Part shown: positions 1 through 10,014 of the stretch, piece after piece | How the letters are laid out: every line of letters starts with the position of its first letter | Position numbering within the stretch: position 1 is the stretch's first letter | Origin: Bacteroidota bacterium | GTDB taxonomy: Bacteria; Bacteroidota; Bacteroidia; Bacteroidales; VadinHA17 | Direction: 5' to 3' | DNA: 39,895 nt | Assembly: GCA_029564935.1 (NCBI GenBank) | Contig: JAKQPD010000400.1 | Span: 1-39,895 of the forward strand | Notes under the pieces: generated by a model | What the model saw: the letters and a program-made list of their open reading frames with translations, nothing else | What the model was told of the DNA's origin: nothing | Databases searched by the model: none | Position numbers and translations under genes: made by a program

Positions 1-3000
1 TTTTGCGAACTCCATTGCTGCCAGCCTCTTATATACATTATATCTCCACTTTGCATTTTCTTCGGCAACTTTGAAGAGGACTTCTGCTTCAGCGGGGAAG
101 GCTTTGATCAATGAAGTATAACGTACTTCCGAGTTCAGGAAATCCTGGAATTTGCTCCAGTCAGGCTCTTTTGAATCGAGCGTGAAAGGATTCTTTCCTT
201 CTTTCTCAAGAAGAGGATTGTACCTGTAAAGATGCCAGTATCCTGCTGCAACAGCTTCTTTTTCCTGAGCCTGGGTTTTGCCCATTCCATCTCTCAGGCC
301 ATGATTTATACATGGTGAATAGGCAATTATAAGGGATGGTCCCGGATAAGCTTCAGCTTCCTTCAGGGCTTTGAGATACTGATTATTATTTGCCCCCATA
401 GCCACCTGTGCAACATAAACATATCCGTAACTCATTGCCATCTGGCCGAGATCTTTCTTACGGATCTTTTTGCCTGAGGCAGCAAATTTAGCTACAGCAC
501 CAGCCGGAGTGGATTTGGAAGCCTGACCTCCGGTATTGGAATATACCTCAGTGTCAAGAACCAGGATGTTGATATCTTCCCCGGAAGCAATAACATGATC
601 CAGTCCTCCGTAACCGATATCATAAGCCCATCCGTCGCCTCCGAATACCCAGTGGGATTTCTTTACAAGATATTGTCTGAGGCTCAGTATTTCGGCAGCT
701 ACTTCTGATTTGTCCTTTTCACATGCTTCAATGATTTTTGCCGATGCAGCTTTTGAAGCTTCGGCATTATTCATACCTGCCAGCCACTCTACGAAAGCTG
801 CTTTTGTCTCAGCATTGACAGTACCGTCAGATTCTCTCATCCTGAGAGCTATTCTTTCCCTCATCTTGTTAGAACCAAGCATAAGGCCAAAGCCGTATTC
901 GGCATTATCTTCAAACAGTGAGTTGGCCCATGCCGGACCATGTCCTTTCCTGTTTGTTGTATAAGGTGTGGAAGGGGCTGATGCACCATAGATCGAGGAG
1001 CATCCGGTAGCATTGGAAACAACCATCCTGTCTCCGAAGAGCTGGGTGATAGTTTTGATATATGGTGTTTCACCGCATCCTGCGCATGCACCGGAAAATT
1101 CAAACAAGGGTTGTGCAAACTGACTGTTCTTGATATTGATGAACTTGTCAACAAGGTGATCTTTGTATCCTACCTTTTCGTGCATGTAGGTCCAGCGATC
1201 AGCTTCTGCAAGCTGTGTTCCCAGAGGCTTCATTATCAGGGCTTTGTTTTTGGCGGGACATACATCGGCGCAGTTGCCGCAACCGGTGCAGTCATATACG
1301 CTTACCTGTATCCTGAACCTGTACTGTTTCAGAACACCAGGTATACCCTGAATTGTAGTTGTTCCTTCAGGAGCATTTTTGGCCTCTTCATCTGTCAGGA
1401 GGAAAGGCCTGATGGCTGCATGCGGACATACATAAGAACACTGATTACACTGGATACACTGATCAGGTTGCCATTCCGGAACATTTACTGCTATTCCCCT
1501 CTTTTCATAAGCAGAAATACCTGCCGGGAAAGTCCCGTCTTCCCTGTCTTTGAATGCGCTTACAGGGACATCGTCACCTTTAAGACCGATTATCGGATCA
1601 ACGACATTACGGTAAAACTCCGGAATATCACGTTTGTCTTCAACAGTCCCGACTTTAATATTTGCCCATTCTGCCGGGATCTCCACTTTCTCAACCTGGC
1701 TGCCTCTGTCTACCGCAGCATAGTTCATATTCACAACATCTTCACCTTTTCTGCCATAGGTCTTGTAAATGGCTTTCTTCATTTCCTTTTCAGCCTGCTC
1801 ATATGGAATAATGTCGGCAAGCTTGAAGAATGCAGCCTGCATTATTGTGTTGGTCCTGTTGCCCAGCCCGATTTCCTCGGCAATAGCAGTAGCATTAATA
1901 ATATAGAAGTTGATCTTGTTTTCAGCCATGTACTTCTTCATGGTATCCGGAAGCCGTTTTTTAGTTTCTTCAGCGCTCCATAAAGAGTTCAAAAGGAAGG
2001 TTCCGTTCTTTTTGAGACCTTTCAGCATATCATATTTGTCAATATATGATGGCACATGGCATGCAACGAAGTCCGGAGTGTTAACATAATAAGGCGACCT
2101 TATGGGTTTGTCACCAAAGCGAAGGTTGGATATAGTTATACCGCCTGATTTTTTTGAATCGTATGCAAAATATGCCTGGCAGTATTTATCTGTTGTATCG
2201 CCAATGATCTTGATGGAGTTCTTGTTTGCACCTACAGTACCATCTGAGCCGAGACCATAAAATTTCGCTGAATGTGTTCCCGGAAGAGCAACATTTATTT
2301 CAGGCAGCATTGGCAGAGACCTGAATGTAACATCATCAATTATACCAACGGTAAAGAAATCTTTTGGTTCTTTCAATTTCATATTTTCATAGATTGAAAG
2401 AACCTGAGCGGGTGTTGTATCTTTTGAACTCAGGCCGTAACGTCCGCCGAATACCTGTGGTTTCAGATCGCTTGTATAGAACATATTCTTAACATCCAGA
2501 TAAAGAGGATCACCGGGAGCTCCGGGTTCTTTTGTCCTGTCGAGAACTGTGATCTTCTTAACTGATTTCGGAAGTACATTGAAGAAGTATTTATCCGAGA
2601 ACGGACGGTAAAGATGAACTGTTAACAAACCGGCTTTTTCGCCTTTTGCTGCGAGATAGTCTATAACCTCCTTGGAGGTATCGGTTATTGAGCCCATTGC
2701 CACAATTATATTTTCAGCATCCGGAGCCCCATAATATGTAAATGGTTTATATTCCCTGCCTGTGATCTTCGATATCTCGGCCATATAGTCATTAACAATA
2801 TCGGGGATAGGCTCATAGAATTTGTTTATAGCTTCTTTTGCCTGGAAGAAAATATCAGGATTCTGATTTGTTCCTCTGGTTACAGGATGTTCCGGATTGA
2901 GAGCATTATTACGGAATTTTTCGAGTGCTTTCCAGTCGACAAGCTTTTTCAGGTCGTCCATTTCAAGAACTTCAATCTTCTGGACTTCAGCTGATGTTCT

Positions 3001-3525
3001 GAAGCCGTCGAAGAAATGCAGGAAGGGAATTCTCGATTTGATTGCAGACAGATGAGCTACTCCTGCAAGATCCATTATCTCCTGAACACTTCCGCTTGCA
3101 AGCATGGCAAATCCGGTCTGGCGTGTTGCATATATATCGCTGTGATCTCCGAAGATCGATAAAGCATGTGCTGCAATTGTTCTGGCGCTCACATGAAATA
3201 CTCCGGGGAGCAGTTCAGCGGCAATCTTATACATATTCGGAATCATCAGGAGCAATCCCTGTGATGCTGTGAATGTTGTACAAAGGGCTCCTGACTGAAG
3301 AGATCCGTGTACAGCACCGGAGGCACCGCCTTCAGATTGCATTTCAACAACCTTAACCTGTTCACCGAACATATTTTTCAGCCCGTTGGCTGACCATTCA
3401 TCAACATATTCGGCCATTGTTGATGACGGGGTGATCGGATATATGCAGGCTACCTCGCTGAACATGTATGCTATGTGCGATGCAGCCTGGTTACCATCGC
3501 ATGTTATAAATTTTTTTGTTGCCAT
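1..3525 (-). CDS. nifJ: Pyruvate:ferredoxin (flavodoxin) oxidoreductase, 3' end cut by window edge
   Basis: Oxidatively decarboxylates pyruvate to acetyl-CoA and CO2 and passes electrons to ferredoxin or flavodoxin in the cytoplasm. The minus-strand frame opens at the ATG complementary to 3523-3525 (MATKKFITCDGNQAASHIAY) and stays open for 1175 codons to the edge, so only a few C-terminal residues should be missing, since single-chain PFORs are about 1170-1200 aa. Seen in order: the N-terminal pyrimidine-binding part with YPITPSSTMAEYVDEW, a central domain II/III, two ferredoxin-type cluster motifs (CIQCNQCSYVCP near 1450 and CTGCGNCADVCP near 1300), and the C-terminal TPP-binding part with GDGWAYDIGYGG and LDTEVYSNTGGQASK. 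It lies 79 bp downstream of rho on the same strand and has its own candidate -7 element at 3580-3587. It points to an anaerobic or fermentative lifestyle. No frameshift was seen. Confidence 0.96.
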   Translation of the reverse strand, partial: MATKKFITCDGNQAASHIAYMFSEVACIYPITPSSTMAEYVDEWSANGLKNMFGEQVKVVEMQSEGGASGAVHGSLQSGALCTTFTASQGLLLMIPNMYKIAAELLPGVFHVSARTIAAHALSIFGDHSDIYATRQTGFAMLASGSVQEIMDLAGVAHLSAIKSRIPFLHFFDGFRTSAEVQKIEVLEMDDLKKLVDWKALEKFRNNALNPEHPVTRGTNQNPDIFFQAKEAINKFYEPIPDIVNDYMAEISKITGREYKPFTYYGAPDAENIIVAMGSITDTSKEVIDYLAAKGEKAGLLTVHLYRPFSDKYFFNVLPKSVKKITVLDRTKEPGAPGDPLYLDVKNMFYTSDLKPQVFGGRYGLSSKDTTPAQVLSIYENMKLKEPKDFFTVGIIDDVTFRSLPMLPEINVALPGTHSAKFYGLGSDGTVGANKNSIKIIGDTTDKYCQAYFAYDSKKSGGITISNLRFGDKPIRSPYYVNTPDFVACHVPSYIDKYDMLKGLKKNGTFLLNSLWSAEETKKRLPDTMKKYMAENKINFYIINATAIAEEIGLGNRTNTIMQAAFFKLADIIPYEQAEKEMKKAIYKTYGRKGEDVVNMNYAAVDRGSQVEKVEIPAEWANIKVGTVEDKRDIPEFYRNVVDPIIGLKGDDVPVSAFKDREDGTFPAGISAYEKRGIAVNVPEWQPDQCIQCNQCSYVCPHAAIRPFLLTDEEAKNAPEGTTTIQGIPGVLKQYRFRIQVSVYDCTGCGNCADVCPAKNKALIMKPLGTQLAEADRWTYMHEKVGYKDHLVDKFINIKNSQFAQPLFEFSGACAGCGETPYIKTITQLFGDRMVVSNATGCSSIYGASAPSTPYTTNRKGHGPAWANSLFEDNAEYGFGLMLGSNKMRERIALRMRESDGTVNAETKAAFVEWLAGMNNAEASKAASAKIIEACEKDKSEVAAEILSLRQYLVKKSHWVFGGDGWAYDIGYGGLDHVIASGEDINILVLDTEVYSNTGGQASKSTPAGAVAKFAASGKKIRKKDLGQMAMSYGYVYVAQVAMGANNNQYLKALKEAEAYPGPSLIIAYSPCINHGLRDGMGKTQAQEKEAVAAGYWHLYRYNPLLEKEGKNPFTLDSKEPDWSKFQDFLNSEVRYTSLIKAFPAEAEVLFKVAEENAKWRYNVYKRLAAMEFAK

Positions 3526-3579
3526 TTTAAATTATTAGTGTTTAAAATATTTATTGTTTGTTATTTTTTTAACAGAGCA

Positions 3580-3587
3580 CAAATTTA
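3580..3587 (-). promoter_or_regulatory. Candidate -7 promoter element for nifJ
   Basis: On the minus strand this reads TAAATTTG, an exact match to the Bacteroidetes -7 consensus TAnnTTTG, about 55 nt upstream of the nifJ ATG. The -33 position shows only a weak GTTA, so the call rests on the -7 element and its place in the short rho-nifJ gap. Confidence 0.45.
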
Positions 3588-3604
3588 CCAAATTTTCATA
3601 AACG

Positions 3605-5494
3605 TTAACCTCCGTTCATAGAAATGAGGAATTCTTCATTTGATTTGGATTGCATCAGCCTGTCGCGAAGGAATTCCATTGCTTCAACTGCATTCATATC
3701 AGCCAGATAGTTACGGAGAACCCATATTTTCTGCATGATATTTTTATTAAGAAGAAGATCTTCACGGCGTGTACTTGAAGCTGGTATATCGATTGACGGG
3801 AATATTCTCCTGTTCGACAGCTTCCTGTCGAGCTGAAGTTCCATATTACCTGTTCCCTTGAATTCCTCGAAGATCACATCGTCCATCTTTGAACCTGTAT
3901 CGGTAAGGGCAGTTGCCAGGATAGTAAGGGAGCCTCCGTCTTCAATATTACGGGCAGCGCCGAAGAATCTCTTTGGTTTGTGGAGGGCGTTTGAGTCGAC
4001 ACCTCCGGATAAAACCTTTCCTGATGCCGGAGCGGTTGTGTTAAATGCTCTGGCAAGCCTTGTTATTGAATCGAGCAGGATCACGACATCATGTCCGCAT
4101 TCAACAAGTCTTTTTGCTTTTTCAAGAACTATGTTAGCAACACGGCAATGTCTTTCAGCAGGTTCATCAAAGGTAGATGCGATAACCTCAGCATTCACAT
4201 TACGTGCCATATCGGTAACTTCCTCGGGTCGCTCATCGATAAGAAGGATCATCAGGTAAACATCGGGATGATATTTTGCTATCGCATTTGCAATCTCCTG
4301 AAGAAGGATTGTTTTACCTGTCTTAGGCTGTGCAACGATCAATCCTCTTTGTCCCTTTCCGATCGGGGTGAACATATCGATTACCCTTACGGAAAGACTT
4401 CCTTCACCCGGTGTGCACAGGGTGAACTTCTCATTGGGGAACAAGGGTGTGAGGAAATCAAAAGGAACCCTGTCTCTTATATAATCGGGACTTCTTCCGT
4501 TGATCTCATCAACTTTTATAAGGGGGAAATATTTCTCGCCTTCTTTAGGAGGACGGATAGTACCTTTAATAGTATCCCCGGTTTTAAGTCCGAAAAGTTT
4601 TATTTGTGATTGTGAGACATAAATATCATCTGGGGAGTTAAGGTAATTATAATCAGCCGATCTGAGGAAGCCATATCCGTCTGGCATGATTTCCAGAACT
4701 CCGGTATTATATATTATACCTTCAAATTCAAAGGGTCTTTCTTTCTTTTCTTCCTTTTCGCGAACGGGAGGTTCGGAAACAGGAGGAATTTCGGTAATCA
4801 CATCCGGCGTTAGCAATGTATCCTGGGTTTTGTTTTCGGCGATTATTATATCTTCGATACTGATATCCAGCGGAGTATCCTCAGCAGGTTCAGTAACAGG
4901 TTCACGGACTATCTTTTCGCGTTCGACCTCTGTTGGTCTGTTGGATCCGGAAGGCCTGTCCATCCTGTTGTCACGCCTGGTGTCGGGCCTGTTATCCTGC
5001 CTCTTTTCCGGCCTGTTGTCCTGCCTGAAATCTGGCCTGTTATCCGGTCTGTTGTCCTGTCTCCATGAAGGTACTCTCCTGGCATCAGAATCAGGTTGCT
5101 GTTGTCTGAACAGATCAGGTCTTTCATCAGGTCTGTTAAATGGTCTTGAAGGATCACGGCGTTGTTCTTCTCCTGCCGGAGCCCCCTGGCCTCTGAGATC
5201 GCCCGGTGATACAGAGATCACAGTTTCTGACGGCCGCCTGAAGACAGGTTTACTCATCCTGGGTCTTTTCCCCCGCCTCTGACCCTGATCACCATCCTGT
5301 TTTAAATCTTCCCCTTCAGGCTCTTCTTCTTTCCTGACATTTTTTGCTGCAGGAGCCTCAAGAGCCTGCTGGTCAAGGATTTTGTAAACAAGGTCCTGCT
5401 TCTTCAGAGATTCAGCTTTTTTAATATTAAGTTCTTTCGCAATCTCCCTTAATTCAGGAAGAAGCTTCTTACTTAAGTCAAGAATGTCGTACAT
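3605..5494 (-). CDS. rho: Transcription termination factor Rho with long disordered insert
   Basis: Hexameric RNA-dependent ATPase that terminates transcription. The start is the ATG at 5494 ([20 protein letters not shown]), where the conserved Rho N-terminal helical domain begins. An in-frame extension to 5563 is AT-rich and not Rho-like. The product is 629 aa against about 420 for E. coli Rho. Order: Rho_N (about 1-45); a roughly 200-residue Arg/Asp/Asn/Pro/Gln-rich low-complexity segment with repeated RPDNR and QDNRP; the cold-shock-like RNA-binding domain (about 256-330, [15 protein letters not shown]); and the RecA-type ATPase with Walker A AQPKTGKT (about 388-395), Walker [17 protein letters not shown], and the Q/R-loop region [20 protein letters not shown]. 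Large disordered inserts are typical of Bacteroidetes Rho, and in Bacteroides such a region has been linked to phase separation. All catalytic motifs are intact. Confidence 0.97.
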   Translation of the reverse strand: MYDILDLSKKLLPELREIAKELNIKKAESLKKQDLVYKILDQQALEAPAAKNVRKEEEPEGEDLKQDGDQGQRRGKRPRMSKPVFRRPSETVISVSPGDLRGQGAPAGEEQRRDPSRPFNRPDERPDLFRQQQPDSDARRVPSWRQDNRPDNRPDFRQDNRPEKRQDNRPDTRRDNRMDRPSGSNRPTEVEREKIVREPVTEPAEDTPLDISIEDIIIAENKTQDTLLTPDVITEIPPVSEPPVREKEEKKERPFEFEGIIYNTGVLEIMPDGYGFLRSADYNYLNSPDDIYVSQSQIKLFGLKTGDTIKGTIRPPKEGEKYFPLIKVDEINGRSPDYIRDRVPFDFLTPLFPNEKFTLCTPGEGSLSVRVIDMFTPIGKGQRGLIVAQPKTGKTILLQEIANAIAKYHPDVYLMILLIDERPEEVTDMARNVNAEVIASTFDEPAERHCRVANIVLEKAKRLVECGHDVVILLDSITRLARAFNTTAPASGKVLSGGVDSNALHKPKRFFGAARNIEDGGSLTILATALTDTGSKMDDVIFEEFKGTGNMELQLDRKLSNRRIFPSIDIPASSTRREDLLLNKNIMQKIWVLRNYLADMNAVEAMEFLRDRLMQSKSNEEFLISMNGG

Positions 5495-5854
5495 AAGGTA
5501 GTAATAAAATGGAATATTAAAATGATCGATTTGATTTTGTATTTTTTTGGAAACCCGGATCAAGACTGATTATGAGCCAGACAGATTGTGCAACGCTAAA
5601 ATAACATATCCTGAAAACCGGTACAATTATAAGTATAAAAAGTCAGAAATCTAACAACTTAAGTCAATAAAATGTAACGGTATTTTATCAGTTTTAATTA
5701 ATGATTTGATTTTCAGGAATAAAATAACTAGGCAATATATCATAAATTTCTGAATTCAGCAAAAAATATAAGTATTATTCTGTCGGGAGCATCTAGTTTT
5801 TTATTAACATTGTAGACCTGAATCGATATATAAGGGACCTAACTCAAACCTGCC
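5495..5854. other. Divergent intergenic region between rho and rpoD, no gene seen
   Basis: An AT-rich 360 bp stretch between the two divergent starts. It must hold the promoters for rho (leftward) and rpoD (rightward). I found no full TTTG/TAnnTTTG pair; the nearest leftward candidate is TAGCGTTG (complement of 5591-5598), one mismatch from the -7 consensus. No RNA gene, repeat or small ORF with support was seen. Confidence 0.5.
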
Positions 5855-6718
5855 ATGCGACAATTAAAAATAACAAAGCAGGTTACTAACCGTGATACTC
5901 CTTCCCTGGATAAATATTTACAGGAGATAGGCAGAGTGGATCTTATTTGCCCTGAGGAAGAGGTTACTCTTGCACGAAAGATCAGAGCAGGTGATTCAGA
6001 TGCACTTAAGAAGCTTGTCAATGCCAATCTGCGTTTTGTTGTTTCGGTTGCGAAGCAATATCAGAACCAGGGAATGAGCCTTCCGGATCTTATCAATGAG
6101 GGCAATCTGGGTCTGATGAAGGCTGCTTCGCGGTTCGATGAGACAAGGGGATTCAAATTCATTTCTTATGCTGTATGGTGGATAAGGCAGGCTATTCTCC
6201 AGGCTCTGGCGGAACAATCGAGAATAGTCAGACTGCCTGTGAACAAGATAGGATCGATTAACAGGATCAACAAAGCTTTTGCAAGGCTTGAACAGACATA
6301 TGAAAGAGAACCCACCTCCACCGAAATAGCTGATTTGCTGGAAATGGCCCCGGATGATGTAAAGGATTCCCTGAGAACAAACGGCCGTACCCTGAGCATG
6401 GACGCTCCGATCAGCCCCGAGGAGGATACCAACATGTACGATGTGATGCAGAGCGGCGAAACTCCCAGTCCCGACAAGAACCTTATAAACGAATCACTTG
6501 CATACGAAATAGAGCGGGCACTCAGCACCCTGTCACCAAGAGAAGCTAAAGTCCTGAAATTATATTTCGGTCTGGGTATGAAACATCCGTTCACACTCGA
6601 GGAGATCGGAGAAGAATTGCGTCTTACACGAGAACGTGTAAGACAGATTAAGGAAAAAGCAATAAAAAGGATTCAGTTCACAACAAGGTGTAAAATACTC
6701 AGGACATACCTGGGATAA
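5855..6718 (+). CDS. rpoD: Primary RNA polymerase sigma factor (sigma-70/RpoD, short Bacteroidetes type)
   Basis: Main housekeeping sigma factor, which directs RNA polymerase to TTTG/TAnnTTTG promoters. The product is 287 aa, as in other Bacteroidetes, and lacks region 1.1. Seen: region 1.2 ([20 protein letters not shown], from about residue 14); region 2 with the core-binding and -10 recognition helices ([19 protein letters not shown] then [15 protein letters not shown]); region 3 ([20 protein letters not shown]); and region 4 with the helix-turn-helix ([20 protein letters not shown]) close to the C-terminus. The start ATG is followed at once by the conserved [20 protein letters not shown]. 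It is divergent from rho, with rpe following after a 30 bp gap. Confidence 0.97.
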   Translation: MRQLKITKQVTNRDTPSLDKYLQEIGRVDLICPEEEVTLARKIRAGDSDALKKLVNANLRFVVSVAKQYQNQGMSLPDLINEGNLGLMKAASRFDETRGFKFISYAVWWIRQAILQALAEQSRIVRLPVNKIGSINRINKAFARLEQTYEREPTSTEIADLLEMAPDDVKDSLRTNGRTLSMDAPISPEEDTNMYDVMQSGETPSPDKNLINESLAYEIERALSTLSPREAKVLKLYFGLGMKHPFTLEEIGEELRLTRERVRQIKEKAIKRIQFTTRCKILRTYLG

Positions 6719-6748
6719 ATTTTGTTTTTATCTTTACAAAAACAAAAT

Positions 6749-7405
6749 ATGATGAATCACCTTGTTTCCCCTTCACTTCTGGCAGCCGACTTCGGGAACC
6801 TGGCACGCGATGTTGAGATAATTAACAGGAGCGAAGCCGACTGGATCCACTGCGATATAATGGACGGGATGTTCGTCCCAAACATTTCATTCGGATTCCC
6901 TGTGATCGAACATGTAAAAAAGATCGCCCGGAAACCTCTCGATGTTCACCTGATGATAGTGGATCCTGACAGATACCTGGTGAAATGGAAGGAAACAGGT
7001 GCAGATATTCTGACAGTTCAGTATGAAGCGTGTGTACATCTTCACCGCACGGTTTCGGAAATAAGAAAGCTGGGCATGAAGGCAGGAGTGGCAGTCAATC
7101 CGCATACACCTGTGTCTCTGCTCAAAAATATCCTTCCTTATATCGATATGGTACTGATAATGACGGTTAATCCGGGATTCGGAGGTCAGTCATTCATTCA
7201 GGAGAGTTACAGCAAGATCTCAGAACTGAGCAAGATGATAAAGACAGGAGGGCATAATGTTCTTATCGAGGTCGACGGGGGAATAGATACAAAAAATGCG
7301 TCAAAGCTGGTTGAGACAGGTGTCAATGTACTGGTAGCCGGAAATTCTGTTTTCGGCTCAAAGGATCCGGAAGCTACGATAAGGCAGCTGAAAAGGCTTG
7401 AATAA
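6749..7405 (+). CDS. rpe: Ribulose-phosphate 3-epimerase
   Basis: Interconverts D-ribulose 5-phosphate and D-xylulose 5-phosphate in the pentose phosphate pathway (cytosolic TIM barrel). I chose the ATG at 6749 (MMNHLVSPSLLAADFGNLAR); an ATG at 6752 is equally possible, and an upstream TTG at 6722 would add an unconserved leader. About 218 aa, normal for the family. Seen: SPSLLAADF, the metal-binding DIMDGMFVPNISFG, DVHLMI, the phosphate loop MTVNPGFGGQSF and the second catalytic Asp in VDGGID. It sits just after rpoD; TATCTTTA at 6729-6736 is one mismatch from a -7 element, so it may have its own promoter. It converges on miaA with an 11 bp gap. Confidence 0.95.
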   Translation: MMNHLVSPSLLAADFGNLARDVEIINRSEADWIHCDIMDGMFVPNISFGFPVIEHVKKIARKPLDVHLMIVDPDRYLVKWKETGADILTVQYEACVHLHRTVSEIRKLGMKAGVAVNPHTPVSLLKNILPYIDMVLIMTVNPGFGGQSFIQESYSKISELSKMIKTGGHNVLIEVDGGIDTKNASKLVETGVNVLVAGNSVFGSKDPEATIRQLKRLE

Positions 7406-7416
7406 AGTCAGATTAA

Positions 7417-8322
7417 TCATTCAGATATCCTTTGCCTAAGGAAGCCGGAGATCCTTTCTTCCTCATCAGCATTGAACCAGGTGATCTCCTTATCCCTGCT
7501 CCACCAGGTCAGCTGTCGTTTTGCAAACCTCCGGGTATTGCGCTTTATGAGCGCGATGGCTTTCTCAAGCGAAACAGCCTTATCGAAATAGTCAAAGAGC
7601 TCCCTGTAACCAACACTGTTAAGTGCGTTCAGGTGCCGGAACGGATACAGATTTCCTGCTTCTTCTTCAAGCCCCTTCATCATCATGTCGTCAACCCTGC
7701 TGTTAATTCTTTCATACAGTTCCTCCCTGGGCCTGTTTATACCGACTTTTATTATACCGAAATCCCGCTGCCGTTTTTGTTTTGTCAGGAAGGCTGAATA
7801 CGGTCTGCCGGTGGTCTCACAGATCTCAAGCGCCCGGATGATCCTTTTATAATTCCTGAGATCGACCTTTTCATAATAGTCCGGATCCAGGTGTTTCAAC
7901 AATATCCGTAAACCTTCAATCCCTTCTTCCCTGTACTTTACAGCATATTTTTCCCGTATCTCAATATCGACATCAGGGATATCATCAATTCCGTTACAAA
8001 CCGCATCTATATACAGACCTGATCCCCCGGTCATTAAAGCAATTCTGTTTTTTCTGAAGAGGTCAGGAAGAAGTTTCATGACATCTCTTTCATAAAGGCT
8101 GGCGCTGTAATAATCATTAATTGAAATAAATCTGACGAAATGGTGTTTCACAGCTGATAACTGTTCATCAGAAGGAACAGCTGTTCCGATTTTCATTTCC
8201 CTGTAAAACTGACGTGAATCGGCTGATATGATCCCGCATCCTATTTCAGCGGCCAGTCTGATGGAAATATCAGTCTTCCCGACACTTGTCGGTCCGAGAA
8301 GAACTATCAGATTATTTTTCAT
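7417..8322 (-). CDS. miaA: tRNA dimethylallyltransferase
   Basis: Transfers an isopentenyl group from DMAPP to N6 of A37 in tRNAs reading UNN codons. The product is 301 aa, the usual length. Seen: P-loop LLGPTSVGKT (about 8-17), the substrate motif ISADSRQFYREMKIGTA, GGSGLYIDAV, the LRNYKRIIRALEI segment, and the C-terminal RNTRRFAKRQLTWWSRD tRNA-binding motif. It lies 21 bp downstream of the small acidic protein gene and is probably co-transcribed with it. Confidence 0.96.
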   Translation of the reverse strand: MKNNLIVLLGPTSVGKTDISIRLAAEIGCGIISADSRQFYREMKIGTAVPSDEQLSAVKHHFVRFISINDYYSASLYERDVMKLLPDLFRKNRIALMTGGSGLYIDAVCNGIDDIPDVDIEIREKYAVKYREEGIEGLRILLKHLDPDYYEKVDLRNYKRIIRALEICETTGRPYSAFLTKQKRQRDFGIIKVGINRPREELYERINSRVDDMMMKGLEEEAGNLYPFRHLNALNSVGYRELFDYFDKAVSLEKAIALIKRNTRRFAKRQLTWWSRDKEITWFNADEEERISGFLRQRISE

Positions 8323-8343
8323 GGGATTATTTCCCCTGAAGGA

Positions 8344-8910
8344 TCATTCCTCCTCTTCTTCCTCCTCGTTCAGGGGTTCTTCATTTTCGAAATCGGGGAG
8401 AACATCTTCATCTTCACCGTTGAGGAAGAGATCATCGACTTCATCTTCATCTTCATCCTCTTCATCGTCGGATACTACTATATTATTATATAGTTTTTTT
8501 GAGCTGCCACCGAAAACGACCTGTTTAGGGGGAACTCCTTTTGAATTTGTACAGGACGGATATTCATGCCCCTGCAGTTCTTTTGCTTCACCTGTATATT
8601 CAACAAACAGACTTCTGTCGTTAAAAAAGTCAAAAACATAGAGCAGTTTCTGATTCTTGCGGAAGATTATATCATCGAGAATTGTATCTTCCATTGTCGA
8701 TGAACCGGTTCCCATGTCGAACAGCGTAAACTCTTCCTCTTTCTCCCAGTTATCTGTTGCCATGTAGAAAGATGCCATCTGCGATTTATCAAATTCCAGT
8801 TCCTCCTGGATCATATTGTGAAAATCCAGCAGGGTATGTGAGTCGAGAAATTCAAATTCTCTCATAAACGACTCATCTTCATCCGATAAGACAACAAACC
8901 TATAAATCAT
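8344..8910 (-). CDS. Plasmid pRiA4b ORF-3-like protein with polyacidic C-terminus
   Basis: 188 aa protein of unknown function. The first 130 residues resemble the pRiA4b ORF3-like family (also annotated as IS1096 passenger TnpR-like), with MIYRFVVLSDEDESFMREFEFLD at the start and a core that includes DDIIFRKNQKLLYVFDF and GHEYPSCTNSKGVPPKQ. From about residue 148 the chain is almost wholly Asp/Glu (DDEEDEDEDEVDD and a terminal run of Glu), which suggests a soluble cytosolic protein with a charged, disordered tail. Despite the family's plasmid-derived name, nothing mobile surrounds it. It is probably the first gene of an operon with miaA. Family assignment is from pattern recognition; no function is proposed. 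Confidence 0.75.
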   Translation of the reverse strand: MIYRFVVLSDEDESFMREFEFLDSHTLLDFHNMIQEELEFDKSQMASFYMATDNWEKEEEFTLFDMGTGSSTMEDTILDDIIFRKNQKLLYVFDFFNDRSLFVEYTGEAKELQGHEYPSCTNSKGVPPKQVVFGGSSKKLYNNIVVSDDEEDEDEDEVDDLFLNGEDEDVLPDFENEEPLNEEEEEEE

Positions 8911-8967
8911 AATCGCTTTTGATTCGATGGGTGCAATATAGTATTTTTTATTTTACAATATCCCCCG

Positions 8968-9996
8968 TCAGTTTTTTTTTGAAAGAAAATCCAACGTGTC
9001 AATTCCATCTGCATAATCCCACAGGGCAGGCACCTGCGCTTTCCCGAAAGGGATATGATTATGCCCTGTAATACACTGGATTTTGTCTTTCAGTAATTCT
9101 GTCTGATCTTTCAGGTCGGCAGCCGATCTGTAATATGAGAAGTAAAGTACCGATACAGGAGAAGATAATTCATTACTTTCCTTCAGAATAAGATAACCGG
9201 TATCGGTGAAGTGCTCCTTATTTATCAGATATACGGCTTTATAAAAATCATAGTTGTTAGCGTATTTGTTGTGATTTATTACGGACGAATACTGATCCCA
9301 AAAACTAACAATCTTCGTAATATCATATTTATCAGGTAAGTATAGCTTGGAGACATTCCTGCAACCTAGTCCGAAATATGAAAATACATCTGTCCCGAGT
9401 GACCGGAGTTCACCATCGCTTTCAGTCCCGTCAATAATTGCTATACTGTTCCTGTTCTTCCTTATTATATGAGGATATTTGCCGAAGTAATATTCAAAAT
9501 ACCTTGAACTGTTATCAGATCCGGTAGCTATTACGATATCAAAATCAGATATCTGGTCTTCAGTCAATGAGATCAGGCTTCCGAATTCAGGGTTGAAAGA
9601 GATGATTATGTCAGCGATCAGTCTTATCAGATCGGGATCTTTTGAGCTTGTTTTGGCAATGATCCTGTTTCCCGATATGAGTACGGAAAGGAAATCGTGA
9701 AATCCGGCAAGCGGAAGATTGCCGGCCATTACTACTCCGACATTTAATGATTTCTTCCCGGAATCCAGTCCTGGATATGCTGAGCACCATCTGGTAAGAT
9801 TTTCCCTGGTCAGTTCACCTGCGATGGCGCTTAATGCCAGCTTTACGTTTTCGGGAGTGAACCACGGATTATTAATATGCTGGGTTTCCGTAAGCTGCCA
9901 GATCCTTGCAGTAAAAGGTGTTGCTTTTCCGGCAATTGCATCACGGAGTGTTTCGCCGAGAAATGAGAATGCTTCTATCCGGTCTGATAATGTCAT
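8968..9996 (-). CDS. LuxC-like acyl-CoA reductase
   Basis: 342 aa protein of the LuxC/acyl-CoA reductase family (ALDH-like fold), predicted to reduce activated fatty acyl groups with NADPH; the physiological substrate cannot be read from sequence. Seen: NVGVVMAGNLPLAGFHDFLSV in the N-terminal half, the nucleotide-binding segment IVIATGSDNSSRYFEYYFGK, and a probable catalytic Cys in YFGLGCRNVSKLYLP. The start ATG at 9996 is 18 bp from a -7-like TAATTTTG. The next gene downstream is the pRiA4b-like gene (57 bp gap), so a loose operon is possible. No ferredoxin or lux genes are adjacent. Confidence 0.85.
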   Translation of the reverse strand: MTLSDRIEAFSFLGETLRDAIAGKATPFTARIWQLTETQHINNPWFTPENVKLALSAIAGELTRENLTRWCSAYPGLDSGKKSLNVGVVMAGNLPLAGFHDFLSVLISGNRIIAKTSSKDPDLIRLIADIIISFNPEFGSLISLTEDQISDFDIVIATGSDNSSRYFEYYFGKYPHIIRKNRNSIAIIDGTESDGELRSLGTDVFSYFGLGCRNVSKLYLPDKYDITKIVSFWDQYSSVINHNKYANNYDFYKAVYLINKEHFTDTGYLILKESNELSSPVSVLYFSYYRSAADLKDQTELLKDKIQCITGHNHIPFGKAQVPALWDYADGIDTLDFLSKKN

Positions 9997-10014
9997 TAGA
10001 TTTGTCTAAGAGGG

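Noticed and set aside
1111-1983. 290-aa plus-strand frame inside nifJ
   Set aside because: The minus-strand frame encodes conserved PFOR cluster motifs over the same bases; this is a shadow.
4686-5282. Ser/Leu-rich 198-aa plus-strand frame
   Set aside because: Antisense of the low-complexity insert of rho; its composition reflects the repeats, not a protein.
5495-5563. Longer N-terminus of Rho
   Set aside because: AT-rich, non-conserved residues before the canonical Rho_N start at 5494.
8228-8641. Ser-rich plus-strand frame
   Set aside because: Antisense of the acidic tail of the pRiA4b-like protein and the start of miaA.
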